DNA of 64,000 bases from Sisyra terminalis (GCA_958496175.1 OY292278.1:39556001-39620000), one strand, 5' to 3'. Shown: positions 12,501 to 27,115, numbered from the stretch's first letter. Translations and numbers: made by a program. The notes: generated by a model from the letters alone, not told the origin.

Positions 12501-15215
12501 TTACCAATTCAATGTTAAAGGTATAAGAATAGATGCATACGTTTCGGCCCTCATATATTGAATTATTGAATTTATATTGTAACAATCAATACATTTTTTT
12601 AAAAAAAAATAGGGCAATGTGCTTTAGATGAATTAGATGAAAATCCGGACCTGTTAACCGGTAATTAAGCGGCCAAATTCTTCTATTAAAATAGGCGTCA
12701 AACAGCCGATAAGACAAACCAATTTTTTTCCAATTCGTTCGATTTGTCCGCGACAATTTCGGTGATTTTTCTTCGATTCTTATTTAATTAGTATACAGTT
12801 AGGCAGTGGAGCGCGACATTGACAAATTTGTTCCAGTTTTTTTTCCACCCGAAATTAAATCGTTCCATTTCATATAAATAATTATTTGATTTTTTCATCT
12901 CGACGAGTGGAACGAACAGTCGAGTTCCAATAAAACTTTATGTGTACACTAAGACAATGCTACAAGATCGGTTCGGAGGAGGAAAGTTTTTTTCGAAAAA
13001 ATCGGTAAACGAACTTCGAAAATGGCAAAAACTGAGATTGACTAGTTCGAAAGGATATCAAATATCAATAATGTATAATATATTGATTGATTTATGATTA
13101 TCGAGCGTCTTTTTCGTTGCGCTTCGGTCACCAGTGATTGTATCCTCGTCGCTCGTTTTTGTATTGGCAATGCGTTTTTATCCACTATTTTCATTCTGGG
13201 CAATTGCAGAATAAATTGGACGATTTGATTGATAGCATTTCTTTAAAGTGCAATTTAATTTGACAAACGTAAAATGTCGAAACAATAGCGTGGGCATATG
13301 TTAACACAACTGTTTTTATCTCCTTTTATTATACGTACAAGGAAGTATTACAATCGTGAAAATTTTTAGATGTAAGATTTAGATGGAAATTTCTAGTTTA
13401 AGGTTCCGTAAAACCATTTTCACAAATTTTCCCGAACATCAAGTATATTTAAATCACAATGATGTTAAAATCTCAGAAATGTTAAATCATAGAAAGATAT
13501 TGCTTTACTTGGTATAGCATCATCATAGTTAAGAATCATGTAGTTTTGTAGAAATCAACTTTTAGTATGACAATTTTGATACTAAGGAATTTAAAAATAT
13601 ACAATATGTATTAAAGTAACTGGAAATCAATGTTGAATATAAACCTACAAAAATTCAAATTCTATTTATCGGTTAATAAATTATGTTATAGTAGTAATAA
13701 AAACATATATTAGTTAAAATCACTTGTGAACTCGTAATAGATTAAAAAATATTTATTTTTTGGAAATTTTTATCGAAATGGTTAAACTAATACCTGAAGT
13801 AATACAAATTCGCTATTATATACTTTTCGAGTTTTACAGGTTAGTAACGCAAAGATACTCCAAAAACATTTTCAATGTTTATTCAAGATGTATTAGATGT
13901 TCATTAATATTAAAAGAATTTCTTAAGTTTATATAAAGGGAAAATTTAGCAAGATTAGACCACATTAGATTTTTCCAAGAGAAAATTCATTCATTTTCTT
14001 CAAACACAAAACTCGTGTCATTAACACGGAGACTCAAACTGTTGCCCAATAATAACAAATTTGTCAAAATGTAACATTTTATTACATTTATCTCTTAAAA
14101 AATAAACCCGAGACGATAACACTGTTCAACTGTGCGTTATTTTAACCTCGTTTTCCAGGTAATTCATTTCATATTTACTCAAAGATTAATTTGTTAAATC
14201 TTTTTTATTTTAGTCTTTTCATCCAGCCATCTCTTATCAATCGACATTATGTTGAAGTTGATAAGAAAAGAAAAATATTCAAATATTTAAACATTGAAAT
14301 ACATTCGAGTGAATATGTAATACAAGAGAGAGTCACCCTTGTGCACGGTGAAATTATTTCCCATGAAAAATTTCAAAAAAAATAAATTCAATTTTTTTTC
14401 TTCTATAATATAAATCGTTGCACGTTGAAATTGATTTGAAGGCTCACGAGGTTTTAATAATGATTTTACAGGAAAAAATTACATGAAAAAATAATAATAA
14501 TGGAAATGAAAAAAAGTTTCATGTTTCAGAGACGAGAAACGAGGAGATGACGATAATAACATATTGTATACTTTGCATTTATACTTTTATAATAGTTTTA
14601 TGCATTACATACAAGCCACATAGGTGTGCAAACGGTAGAAATATTATAGTGTACGAGATCAGATTTCAGTCGAGTATTACCTAAGCAAAATCTGGAAAAT
14701 AATACACATACATTCAATTCGTATAAAATGAATTATTTACGCTAATTATGCAAATAATTAACCTTATAATTATCTGTTAATCTCGCATTAATGCTATAAA
14801 CACTGATTATATATAGATACAGACTATTTGTAAATAATATATTTTGAATTTGCCGCGATTAATTGCGACGTGTGACGGAAGTCACACGGAATTATTATAG
14901 ACAATGCTTTAACGCTTAGTTTGAACTGTGAAAATTAAGTTGAAGAATTGACGATCGAATTACAAAATCGACTCAAAGATACGGAAAAGTTTATGGAGAC
15001 AATATTTATATTCCTCAAATTACCATTTAACAATTGAAATTAAAATCAAGTTTTCCAGAAAAATATTTATTTTCCTTTTAACTTTATTTTAGGGAAAAAA
15101 GGTTACCTACCACTAAAACATTAAAAATCAATTATTTATTTAGTTATAGCGTGAATCTTAAGGCGTTTAAAGTTAGCTGAAGAAAATGTTAAAAAGGGCA
15201 ATTTTCCAATTAGAT

Positions 15216-15376
15216 CAGTGTTTCTTACCCTGGCGGCGGGGAAAGGTATTTTTGGAGGTGCAAGAGAAGTCCCGAAGCATACAAATTTTGAAATTTTTGA
15301 TATTAAATGTTGGGGTGTGGAGACTTATCTTCAGATTCTAAAGGTTGCGGATCACATGAAAGGTTAGAAAACACTG
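15216..15376. mobile_element. hAT-like MITE, 161 bp
   Basis: Inverted ends CAGTGTTTCTTACCC and, at the other side, GGTTAGAAAACACTG. These resemble CAGTGTTTCTCAACC-type ends of non-autonomous hAT elements. The 8-bp flanks (aattagat and aatttggc) agree at only five positions, so the target-site duplication is decayed or absent. No coding capacity. Confidence 0.55.
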
Positions 15377-16442
15377 AATTTGGCGGGGAAGATTATTTTG
15401 AAGGAATGCAAATTTTGTTGCAACAGTCTTACTAATGAATAAATATTTTAATCGATGAAAATTCTTATTAGATTACTAATTAAATTTGATAACAGAAATA
15501 CCATGCAATTGTATAACATGTTTGCATACTGCAATTTTGTGCAATCGTTCCATTTACTATGACTGAAATTAATTCAATTGGAGATCTTTTCAATAAGTGG
15601 TAAGTATAATGTTTAAGACTTAAGAAAGATTAAAAAAAAAATTCATTGCCTTCAAATATTCTGTTATTACCTTAAGGAAATATCAATATTCTAATCAAAG
15701 AAAATTGGCAATAATTAGTACATTTATAATCTTTAAAATCCGGACACTATTTTCTATATGAAATTCTATTAAATAAAACCAAAATTGCCATATTTGAAGT
15801 TTAACTGTTCGTCTACTTTTAGCATTATTTTTCAATATCTGGATATACACATTACAATGTTAACATAACAATCAAAAGTAATTTATTTTCTACTTAAAAT
15901 TGGAGGGTTGAATCTAAAATTTTATGAATATTAAACAAGATTATCAATTCACGAAAGCTTATTCACAAATAATAAGATTAGCTTAACGATTTAAGTCACG
16001 AATCAAAGTTTTAATTAAATGAATAATTTATTTAAGGAAACACACCAAATTTTACTTCAGGCATTCATTGAAAATTTCTATTTTATAAAAAAAATAAGCA
16101 CAGTTTCCCTAATCAATTTCCAGTAGAGCTTACAAGTTAAACCAACGAGCAGCTTGTAAAAATAAAATCAAAATTTAAAATGAAATTAAATATAAGAAAC
16201 AAGAATATCAAGTATTGGAAAAATTTTACTAAACCTTGTTACCGTACTAAATTGAAGTTAAATATGGATTATTTGTATTTGGTGTTCGGGAAAGATATTT
16301 TTTACACAAAATTAATGTAGAAGATTTCAATAGGAAATGGAGCTTTTATAAGTCTATTGTAAGGTATATGGTAATGGTATGCTAAGCGACATTTTCTTGT
16401 TATATTACATGTACTTTGGTTATTATAACGCAAAATTCTGAA

Positions 16443-17293
16443 GCAAAACTTTCAATTTTTTAACACTTTTAAAGTTTATACAAAGAAAAATAATGAAAAT
16501 ATTGTAAATACATTTTGAATTCTAAATTACACCTAATATCTTTTCAGTTTTGGGTTGTGCACCCTAATTAATCGATAATTTATAAATTTGATTTCGAAAA
16601 ATAAGCGTTAAGAAGTATTTAGCAAACAATGCTTTATTTCGATCTTCAAAGAAAGAAATTTTGAATTTATCACCGAAAACGAAAGATTTTTCTCAAAAAT
16701 ATCAGTTCTTAAAGACATTATTTATGATATTAATTATTTTATTACCAAAAAATTAAAAAATGATGTTTATTCTTCAAAATTTTAAGAAAAACTTGCTTTT
16801 TTTCTTGATTTTGTAAAGGAGATACAAAATTTGTGACGAATCCTATTGATTTCATAAGAAAGTTCTATACATGTACTACTAAATCGAAGTTAAATACCGA
16901 TACAAAACTTTCAATTTTTGAACACTTTTAAAGTATTTAGAAAGAAAAATGATGAAAATATTGTGTACAAATTTTGAGTTCTAAATTATACCTAATATCT
17001 TTTCGGTTTTTGATTGTACACCCTAATTAATCGATAATTTATGAATTTGATTTTAAAAAGTAAGCGTTAAGAAGTATTTAGCAAACAATGCTTTATTTCG
17101 ATCTTCAAACGAAAGATTTTTCTTCAACATTATCAGTTCTTTAAAACATAATTTATAATATTTATTATTTTATACTCAAAAAATTAAAAATTGGTGTTTA
17201 TTCTTCAAAATTTTAAGAAAAACTTCCATTTTTTTTCGTGAATTTTCAAAAGAAATAAAAGAATTGTGACAAAACCTATTGATTTCATAAAAA
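16443..17293. repeat. Two-copy tandem duplication, unit about 430-460 bp
   Basis: The segment 16,443-16,860 is repeated with moderate divergence at 16,901-17,293. Shared anchors: CAAAACTTTCAATTTTT at each start, CACCCTAATTAATCGATAAT (16,560 and 17,019), a long nearly identical run ending CTTTATTTCGATCTTC, and CCTATTGATTTCATAA at the end. Substitutions and indels indicate an old duplication. Non-coding. Confidence 0.8.
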
Positions 17294-20200
17294 TGTCGTG
17301 TGCAGGTATTACGCTCGTACCACTAATATGTCCTCAAATTCAAAGCTGTTGAGAGCTTTTTTATATATGGCAATTATTTAAACGGTTTTTGTCCATATTT
17401 TTATTCATATTGTCGCATTGTCACCGGGTAATTACGACGTTAACATTCGAGTAAGTAGCACGCACCCCTGTTTATAAATTCAAATGTATTTTTAATGTTT
17501 TTGAAACATGTTACAATGTGCCTCCCCTAAACGCTTTCAAAGGGGGTTACATTACAATTGAGTTATGTTAAAATATCATATCCCTCCAAGAAAAAAAAAA
17601 TACTTCCTGAGTTTCCTCCTAATGGAAACACATTACACGAAATGAGACCGAAATGTTAACATTTCAAAAGGCTGAGAATCAAGTCGATTAAATCAGAGAT
17701 TCCTGTTACTGATTTCAAAAAGCTGCTTATATTCGCCGCTTGTATTTGTATATTTCGCGTTAATTTTCTCGTTTTGGCCAAAAAGATGCATGTGCAAGAT
17801 TCTACTAGGGCATTAGCACGTAGGTATTGTCCACGATGGAAAATTAAGAAACGAGTGTGGTGGTGAAAAAATTGTACACATTTTATTATATAAATAGACC
17901 GTTTAAATTCACATCACGTTACGCCATTATCGTTTTCTTATGTCACTTCAAAAGAATAGCGGTGAGAATTTTATTCACGCCCAAATCAGATAAAACAGAA
18001 TATTACACATACCAAAGAAGACGTATCAAATGGAAAAAAGAAACAGTTCCACTCGGAGGTGATAAAACCAAGAAAAAACCGAGCTGGACCAGGAAAAAAT
18101 TAGACTTGTACGCGATAATATTTCAAAGCGTGCAACACAATTTTCGAGAGGAAAAAATCGAAAAAGAACGCTGAACCTCCAAATGGATTCAATACGAATA
18201 TACAACGTTTAAAAGGGAGAGTAATTCGTATTTGGAATTAAATTCTTTTCGTCTTCGTCTTACGACCAACTTCCAACTTCCTTTCCAGGCAAATTACTTC
18301 GGCGATACGTTGGGTGGCGAAATTTGGCCATGAACAAAGAAAATCATTAACGAAATATTTGATGTCTTAAAATTCGAAATAACTCATTTCCTGAATGGAA
18401 ACAAACGCTGGTTGTAGGCTTTGGGTTTTGATTGATGGAGCTTTAATGAGCCTCATTTACATAAAACCGCAAAGTGATAGTATTAACCTTAAATTTCTTA
18501 ATTTAAAATCGATTTTTTTACCTTCATTACGACTAAACTTGATTCATCCAACATTGAAAGGTCGTATTATAATATTTCTTACAAACTCACAGGTAAAACA
18601 AATTGAATTAATATAACTAACCATTTTGGTATAGGAAAGATGGAAAATTTAAGTTGAAACCATTTTCAAGAGAAAAAAAAAAACTGAAATCTTTATAGAA
18701 ACTTTATAAATTTGCACGTAAGCAAAATTGTAAAACAAAAATGGTGAAAATTATTTGGTAACACTGTCTGGTAATATTTAAGTGATAAAATTTTAGTTAA
18801 ATGAAAAATTATTGCATGGAAAAGCAACTAAAACAAGAATTCCCTAGATGGATTTCCTTTAAAACAGATGGCCATTTTATTAAATAACCTTACTTTCAGC
18901 AAAAGAAAAAGAAAATTGAAAATTAAAACTACTTTTTCCTTGACTTTTCACTAAACAAATAAATCGGAAAACTTTATTTTTTTCCCCAAAAATATCGAAT
19001 GGGATTGAAAAATTCTCACTTTTTGAATTAAAGTATATTTTCTTCTGTAAGTGCATGGAAATAACACGAGGTAAAATAACTTATTTGATCAATTTATTCA
19101 TTAATTGGCAATAATTACATAGTTTTTTCACTTTTGTTGGTTTCTACAAAGTAATGCTTTTTTGCTATATTGGAACAAATCAATATTTCATTCCACTTAT
19201 AAATAACCAAAAAAAAAAACTTATAGCAACTTTAAACTAAAAAATATCTTAAGCTGATAAAACTGTTTTGCGATGAGCTTTCAATTACTATTAAGAGCTT
19301 TGAACTATTAAAATAATATCCGTATAACCATTGGTCTATAGAAAATAATTTTGTCTCATTTATATTAGAACTATAGGTACTATTGATATAAATGTCAGTT
19401 GTTGAGGAAAAGTTGGAGGAAAATTATGCTAGATTTTTTTAAAAGCTCTTTTTGAGTTTTCAACCCTAAACTGAAACTATTTACGAGAAAAATTACAAAC
19501 AATTGTCGAGTAAAACTACCAATTTTAGATTGAAAATTATTATGAAATCCTAACGCAGCTATTTTCATTCAAAATTTATAATAATTTTACTTTTTATGCA
19601 TCTGAAGAAATGTTAAAGGTTATTTTTAATTTAATGCCTTTAAATTTTGTTTATAATAAATCACATTTCATGCAGTTCCACCTATTCTTTCAAATCAATA
19701 TTCCTCACATTATGGAAAGAAAATAAGTTTAAAAATTTAAATAAAAAGCACTGATTAATATACAAAAACTTTCACCAATAATCATATATGTTCGTAATGG
19801 TTATTTGGGCTTATTTGAGCTTTTAAAAGTTTAAATAGTATTGCGTACCAATAATGCAATAACAATAGTGATTTTCATTGTAGCTTAAGTAATTTTGTCA
19901 TTTTTGTGGTAGTCTGTTAAGTTTGTAATATAATTTTCTTGAATGTATCCAAAATCATCCCTTTGATTGTTTTTTAGGGAGTTATAAATTTAGGCATCGA
20001 AGTATCTGGTCGGTATAAGCTAATAAGTTTTATGAATTTGAATTTAGTTCTTCGAATACTTATAAGTCAATTCTTATAATAGGGACCAATTAATTTTCAT
20101 CGGAAAATTCCAACTTTCCCAAGTGTTTAATTAATGAATCACTCTAAAATCTAATCCACCAAATCAATAACATTATTTGAATGTAGCTATAAAATTTTTA

Positions 20201-21869
20201 ATTAAATAATATGAAGAGGCTTGATAATTATTGCTACAATCTAATCGATAAATAAAAATCCAACGATTGATTGGCAAAAATTACAATAAAATAATTGGGA
20301 AAGTCGAAATTTTTTGATGAAACATTCCAAAAAAAGAACACGTTACACTTGATTTTGAAATGTTTTTTGGAAATTTAATTTTTTACAAGCTAAATAAATT
20401 GAATTAGTAAAGTATCTTTACAAATTGCAAATAAAACCGTACAAAGAATTCCAAATCCTGAAAAGCTTTTTCGCCATTATTGTAACCCAACTTATTTATG
20501 CAGTTTTTATAGAATGGAAAATATCTCTTGTCAAAAGTTGGGCACTGGCCAAAAATATAAGGATATAGAAAATTAAGTATTATTGGACGATTTTTATTTC
20601 TCCGACGTTACGTTAATATTTCAAACCTAATACTTTCGTTGACAATATTCAAAACCACAAAACTAGCTAAAAATAATTCTTCATTAAAACAGCAAGGAAT
20701 TTTAAAGCAAAGCTGAAATGATAATTAAAAAATTCGAATTACTTAAAACTAAAATATAGGAGTGCAATAATCATTCTAGGATACATTGTAGCGAATTCAA
20801 AAGGATTTAATTTAAAATGTACACTTTTGGATTGAATAAACGACAAAACTATGTTTTGACCTCAACCAGCGGCGTATTAAAGCTTTAACCCTCCTAAGAA
20901 GCAAAGCTCGCTAACTTTTGAATATTCAAACCCAAAAAAGCTCCAAAATAAAATTTTCCAAGTTTTTGATAAAATTAACAAACTTTTATCTGGAGTCAAG
21001 AAGACGCACAAAAAGCACATAAAAAATATAAAATTGGAAAATGGAATTTTCTATTTGCGACATCAAATCTACTAATTTGGTGGTACATCGAAATCATAAT
21101 TTTTTTGATTGATTTCTTGTTAAAATTATTTACTAACATGTCGTAATTAATACATCCCTAATTTATCCCATTAATTTGAAAAAATCGATGGCAAACAAAC
21201 GTTGAATTATCCAGAATCCAAGGCATTTTGTTATGGTTCAACTATTGCTATTTTTTTAGCAAACCTGAAGATATTAATTGATCAGAAAATCGAATTGATA
21301 GCCGTTAATAACCGAGAAATGATAATTTAATGTTATATGGAATATTTTTCATAAAATTATTAATGGTAAAGATTAAGTGTTGCGACTTATAATTTATAAG
21401 AAACGGTGTTGAATTACGTCGCTCTCTGAAATACGATAATCTTCGAGAATTACGAAACGCGACGACGATCCATAATTGTCAATCTGTTTCCGCTGATTTC
21501 TAGGACGGAAGATTCACAATTCCAAGGCGAATCCACTTATTAAATTATTCATCTTTAATTACAAACATAAACCGGGTACCTCGCCTTCATTTCATAATCG
21601 CCAACTTCCCTTCATCAAAATCACACTGCCATCCATACCGGCCATACTACTCACACTCGCCGGAAAGATTTGTACGAGTATGTCATAATATTAGATAACA
21701 ACAACATTTTGGCAAGTTTTATTTCTAAATTTTCGCACAGTCATAAAACAATTTTCAAGGCTTTTAAAAGGCAAGATAATTTTATCGTTAGTGACCTTAG
21801 ATAGATAATGGAAATTATGAGTATAAAAGTGGAAAACATTTTCGATTTTAGTCAATGTTTTGTACGTAC

Positions 21870-22009
21870 CACCAAGTGCTTCCTTTCCCTTTCGCTTTGT
21901 TAACTTTAAATATTGTTGTCGCTGTATTTTTTCCGTCACCCAGTTCCGAGAAAATGAACAGAAACACTATCACTATGAACAATTTCCGCTCAATCGCACC
22001 CATTTTCAT
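21870..22009 (-). CDS. Wnt1: Wnt1 (wingless) coding exon 1, signal peptide
   Basis: First coding exon of the secreted Wnt1/Wingless ligand. Read on the minus strand it begins MKMGAIERKLFIVIVFLFIF, a basic n-region followed by a hydrophobic core, as in a signal peptide. A Lys/Gly/Thr-rich stretch follows and the exon ends at ...KGKGSTW plus the first two bases of a second Trp codon. The donor is GTACGT at 21,869 downward. The two leftover bases (TG) join the single G that opens exon 2, giving Trp-Trp-Gly-Ile-Ala-Lys, the junction seen in known insect Wingless proteins. Two in-frame ATGs lie six bases apart. The second (22,003) has the better context (A at -3, G at +4). I annotate the first because an in-frame TAA just upstream closes the frame. 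The exon is only 140 bp. Orthology rests on exon 2 and the junction. Confidence 0.85.
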
Positions 22010-22181
22010 TGATTTAGTTTTGAGTTTCAGTTATTAATTGACTTTTGTGGGAATAGTTGCCCGAATTAACGCACTCGAATACCGACGGATCGTTGGCGTT
22101 TTGGTTTTGGAGGGTTGAAAGTACGTAACACTGTGATTTCACCCTGTTTTAGCGATGTCCGAAAGGTAACACAGGGTAAGT

Positions 22182-22220
22182 GCAACTGGATCGGTTGTCT
22201 ATTACTTGGATATTTTTAAC
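22182..22220 (-). promoter_or_regulatory. Putative Wnt1 core promoter (TATA-like plus initiator)
   Basis: On the minus strand a TATA-like TTAAAAATA (22,211-22,219) lies about 30 bases upstream of CCAGTTG, an arthropod initiator-like sequence with its A at 22,187. That start would give a 5' leader of about 180 nt before the Wnt1 ATG. The spacing is right for a TATA/Inr pair, but the region is AT-rich and this could be chance. It is inference from sequence only. Confidence 0.3.
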
Positions 22221-22559
22221 CCGGACAGCTTTTTTCGGTGACGTCCCTCATTCATAATAGAGACAACCGTATTTCACCGTATTGTGCTACCTGGTATATC
22301 CATCTTTGTTGCAGGATCTCGTTTTGTGTCCCTTTCTAAAGATTAGCTTCGAAAAAAAGGTATTTACGATACCTAATTTAAGAGGGGTTGAAACGATCTA
22401 AATTCTATGGCCAACTTGAATGGACTTGGGGAAAATGATTTGGTCACCTTTTTTCACACGCGCACACACAAAAATTTTCCCAAGCGATTTTCCTGGAAAG
22501 CAAATAACGTTCGGTTCGGCAAAAAAATAACAGAAAACTGTAGCAAAAGACCCCGTAGG

Positions 22560-22770
22560 TAGTTCTTATGTTGATGTTGTTGTTGTTACTGGGCCTCGGC
22601 TATGGGCCGCTATCGGGGGCCTCTTTGCGCACTTGGGCCGTCCGCGTGGCGCTGCGCACGCGGCATTTTCGAATATCACACGTGTACCGCCACCAAAGAG
22701 GCGGCGTTTTGCTTCTCCAATGAGAAGTTGCTACGCCTCACATACGGGCAATACTCGTTTGGTTCGTTGA
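22560..22770. promoter_or_regulatory. GC-rich, CpG-containing block upstream of Wnt1
   Basis: The most GC-rich segment near the Wnt1 start, about 0.6 kb upstream of the ATG. It contains a GCGCTGCGCACGCGGC-like run, an E-box CACGTG (within TCACACGTGTA) and a CCAAT box. An open frame crosses it on the plus strand but encodes nothing I recognise. I read it as proximal promoter or enhancer DNA. Confidence 0.35.
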
Positions 22771-23569
22771 GAGTGGAAAAGAAAGAAAATTTTATAGCAG
22801 AAGTTTCTCGAAGAACAAGAAATAGTAATCGTGTATTTACGATCAGAACAAATTAAAAGAATTCCCATATGGATTTATTGGTCTTTTATGTCGGGCTTCG
22901 AGTCCGTGTGAATTTTTTCAAGAAATTTTCTTATCGAGATCCATCGCTTTACTAAGACAATGGGGGCGATTCTAAAACGTTGAAATGTGAAATTTTTGAC
23001 ACGTTTCTTCCCTGCTTTTCAAGTGGATGAAAGCTTTTTATACCCACTGAGGTATTTGAACGATTCTTACTTATTCATCATCATTGCTTTACAGAGCCGG
23101 ACAAGTTTACTTTTATAAAACGAAAAGAATTACGCTACACTAAAAATAAACGGTATGCATATCGGCATTCCAAGATTAGGCGTTCCACAGTTGAAAAAGC
23201 TCTTCATATAAAGCTATCCTTCATAAAACAAATCGTAGATTCTTACTTCCCACAGGAACTTAATCTATCACTAGAATTTATAGAACTATAACTTTTCTAT
23301 CTGATTGGAATTTTAATCGAAGAATAAATCATAATTCTATTTTTTTCAATTTATAGTTTTTCACAAAGAATTATTTTATTTTCGATTATTTCTCGATATC
23401 TCATGGAAATGTTTGTAATCTTTAAAAAGCTGACAAACATTAAAGATTCTCTTAAACAACCATAGAGCTTTCATTTTATGTCGCTGACTTTTACCATAAT
23501 ATTTTGTGTTTTAAAAATTTCGGAAAATTGTGCTACGCTTTTAAAAGTTTTTCAAGTTTTTTTGGTATT

Positions 23570-24155
23570 AAATTTATTTAAATTTGGTCTCATAAAGATT
23601 AATGGCTATTCGATATGAAACACAAAGCATTTTTAAAAGCTACTTAAAATTCAAAAATCGGTATTCAATCTTAATTCATCAAATTTGAAAAACTTTGTTT
23701 TTCCAAATGCATAAGTCGAATATTTAACGAAGCTTTTAAGTGTTGAGGAGTTAACTATAGGGTACCTAAGTGTTCTAAGTTGGACTTTGTAGTGAAATAT
23801 AATGCATTGGTTATTAATTGTTTTTTTTTAATGTTTTATAAAAACGTTTATAATATTTCCGTAGAATTAAGTTTAATTAAATTTGGTCCCATAAAGATTT
23901 TTAATGGTTACCCGAAGGGAAACATGAAGCATTCAAATTTATAGCTATTTTAAATTCAAAAATCGGTACTTACACGGTTTTAATTCGCCAAATTGGGAAA
24001 ACTTGGTTTTTCTATATGCATAATTCGAATATTTAACGGAGCTCACTATAAAGTACCTAAGGGCCCTAAGTTGCATTTTTTGACGAAAAATAATGCATTG
24101 GTTATTAGTGTTTTTTTATCTTCTTTGATAAAAACGTCTATAATATTTCCATCTT
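23570..24155. repeat. Two-copy tandem duplication, unit about 295 bp
   Basis: A unit starting AAATTTGGTC(T/C)CATAAAGAT at 23,580 recurs at 23,879. Shared anchors include ATTCAAAAATCGGTA, GAATATTTAACG, AATGCATTGGTTATTA (23,801 and 24,092) and AAAACGT(T/C)TATAATATTTCC near each end. The copies are clearly diverged. No coding signal. Confidence 0.75.
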
Positions 24156-27115
24156 AAATTCTAGGAAAATATATATTTCCATTAAAATAGTTTTTAAAAA
24201 CTTGATTATATTTTTATAAGCATATATAAAAAACTATAGTAACATGGTCGCCTAACATTTGGTTTGTTTATATTGGGTTTATTTGGAAGAATCTAAAGCA
24301 GTAATTTTATTTAATTCTTTTTGCTATTTATTAGATATTTGGTATTTTGTAATATTATTCATTTACATATTTCTTTTAGAATACTCAGGGAAAGTAATTT
24401 ACTCATATATCGACATTTAATCACGTGACTACTAAACAATAAGTCATACTCATAAACGCAGCGACAGATATTCAATTTAAGTATATTTCTATGTATTTCC
24501 ATATATTCGTTTCTTCAACCCAGCGAATTAAAATGTGTACCTAGCCTTGAACATTCTATGACCTAACGTTTAAATATAACGTTATTAATTTTCACTACTT
24601 GCCAGCTTTAATACCGAGTAAATATTGTCAAAACGCAAAAAAAGACAAAAATATTTAATTATTTAGAAAATCAATATTATAATATTCGAACCGATATTCG
24701 CTTCCATTATACATTCAAAACGCCGCTAAAAAGAGTAAACTCCGAAAAATTCAAATTAATATTTGCGAAAAAAATGGCTTGTAATAATTTTATTGAGTAT
24801 ACCCTAGGTACTATAAATTATAGTGCCTATTAGCTTAGAATTTAATTGGTTGTTATAATTTTTGTACAACTATTGCGTGGCTTACAAGATTAAAGTATTA
24901 TCTTATAAACTAATTAGTAGTACAAAACATCAGTATTCTGAGAACTTTCCTATTTATGCTAGTATTGTTTTTTTTTTAATATTAATAATAAAAATAAATG
25001 TAGTACGATTGATTTTTATATGTCAATAATGCGACAACATAATTCCTATCAATTCAATTTTGAACGAGAAACATGAAAAATGAGTCAAATTAAATAATCT
25101 TAAATTAGAATTCAAAATCAAAAAACGAGCCAAAAATCTTAAGTTTAAAAACAAAAAAATAAAACGGTTAAATCTTAGAAAATATTTAAGAAGTGTTGAT
25201 TAATTATAAGAGAAAAATAAATTTTATAAATATTGCTTTGGAGCTATATTCTGTATTTGATTTTGAACGAATTTATAGTTTTATTTTTAAGATGAAAACT
25301 TATCAGACATTGTGAATTCTGTACTTATATAACTTCTGCAATATTGCTGGTTTAATTAAATGATTATTACCACTTTAAAATAGACTTTATAAATTTGCAC
25401 ATGTGCTTTTAAAAGATCATTTTAATCAGTCTAAAATTATAAAAACTTGATTTATAATTTTCTATTTCATTAGTATATTAAATAATTATTCTGATGGTAC
25501 AAATCTATATGGAATAAAAAATTTAAAATTACTTCATAAGAAGTTAGTTTTTCAAACCTTTGAAGTCAGAAATTAAGTCTCATTCCAAAAAAGTATATAC
25601 CTACTTATGATGTTATTTTCAACATTGAAAAACACAAATTGTAAAATTAAATACTTTTGTGCTGCAAAATTGATTTTCACGATACTAATTACACAGTTTT
25701 CACGGTGTTCGATACACAGTAAAAGATCGTTTTACTGCTTCAAGAAAAAATAATCTATTATAAAAAAATTATTAATTTGTTAACATGAAATATTCAATTT
25801 TCTGGACCATGATTTTTTTCCAATTTTATTTTACTAACAAATATCAATTCAAAAGCAGACCTGTTATATTTTAAATCCGTCCCTGGTCCATCACTATCTT
25901 TGTCCTTTTATCCTCGTCCTTAAGCCACTTCATCACACTTACAACACTTCAAAATCCATATTAGCCCAAGTGTTTATCCTCTTCAAACCATTTTCTCGAA
26001 ATACAAAAATCCTCACCTCAACCCATCAAAAATAAAGAAAAAAAAACAAACCGGAAATTATTAAAATATATTTTTTTAAATTTAATCAAACAAAAATTGT
26101 AAATTTATTCTCCACAAACATCCTCTAATTTTAAACTTTCCATATCCTCATAAATTAAAGCGTCGAAAAATTGTACGCGAAGCACGGGATGAGGTAAATT
26201 AGAGCCACTCTAGCCGCTGTGTTGTATTTCACTCAAAGTCTCTCTGTTGGATATATAAACTGAAATGATTTATTGTAATTTAAATATATCATAAAATTGT
26301 TTTAATATTACGGAAATTTATCGAAAGTCTTACGAGAAATGTTTGAGTTTTGAATGACGACGTAAGTGTAAGATCGAGAGCTTTGAAAGCTCTCTGGGGA
26401 TTGTTTCGAGGTGAATGGTGAGTGTATTTATTTAATGGGTCTATAGGGAACAATTTTAGAATGCTAATAGCGGACATTTTGTGCTAAAAACACAATAAAA
26501 CAACGGCGTTTTATAGATGTAACGTCCGGGTGGGCGAGTAATTCAACGACCAGGGAGTTTTGCACCTTTTTTCATACCTTCCATCTCATATCCGACCATT
26601 GAATAATTCAAGAGAGTGACCGAAACAGGCGGTTGGCTTTTTAAAGTTTTCAGATCTTTTCAATGAAAAATCCATAAATAAGTAAATAAAAGGGCCCCAA
26701 ACCCGGATCATATGCTCCACACGTAGATTTTATGGAATATGGGAGAGGTGCAGGGTAAAAGTTCTCGCCCATTTCGCTTCGTGATTTCATTCGCAATCAC
26801 AAACTGTATCTAATTTCCAAAACCCATTTCTATTGTGTTTTTCATTTGTATTTAAAATGCTCGTCTTCCTCATTTTTCAACATTTGCCTATTTGTCCTAT
26901 TCGAACCCAAAAAATTGTATTGCTAATGCAAAATCTCCGGAAATTCATAAAATATCGAAACTAATTTTTCAAACTCTAAGATAATTGATATCAGTAGAGA
27001 ATCATGACAAAAAATTTTGGTATTACGAATTTTGATTTCTTGTAATTTCTCTTAATCGTTACATAAAAATTAAGAAGAACATTACAAAGCAATTTTGATT
27101 GTTGTCTTATCTATA

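Larger units (their letters stand above)
5048..21869 (-). other. Wnt1 intron 1 (about 16.8 kb)
   Basis: Inferred from matching splice phases of the two Wnt1 exons (2 bases plus 1 base). The intron is AT-rich with many A/T runs. Open frames here are short and resemble no family I know apart from the Penelope-like remnant at 6.06-6.84 kb. It also holds a six-copy GTGTAAA cluster near 7.2 kb, a hAT-like MITE at 15.2 kb, a two-copy tandem repeat at 16.4-17.3 kb and a GATC-rich island at 8.7-9.6 kb. Less AT-rich stretches at about 5.26-5.76, 9.35-9.75 and 17.4-18.3 kb are candidate regulatory DNA, inferred from composition only. Confidence 0.85.

Noticed and set aside
22160..22175. Plus-strand donor-like GGTAAGTG near the Wnt1 promoter, possible divergent transcript
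   Set aside because: A single splice-like string with no partner exon or acceptor I can support.
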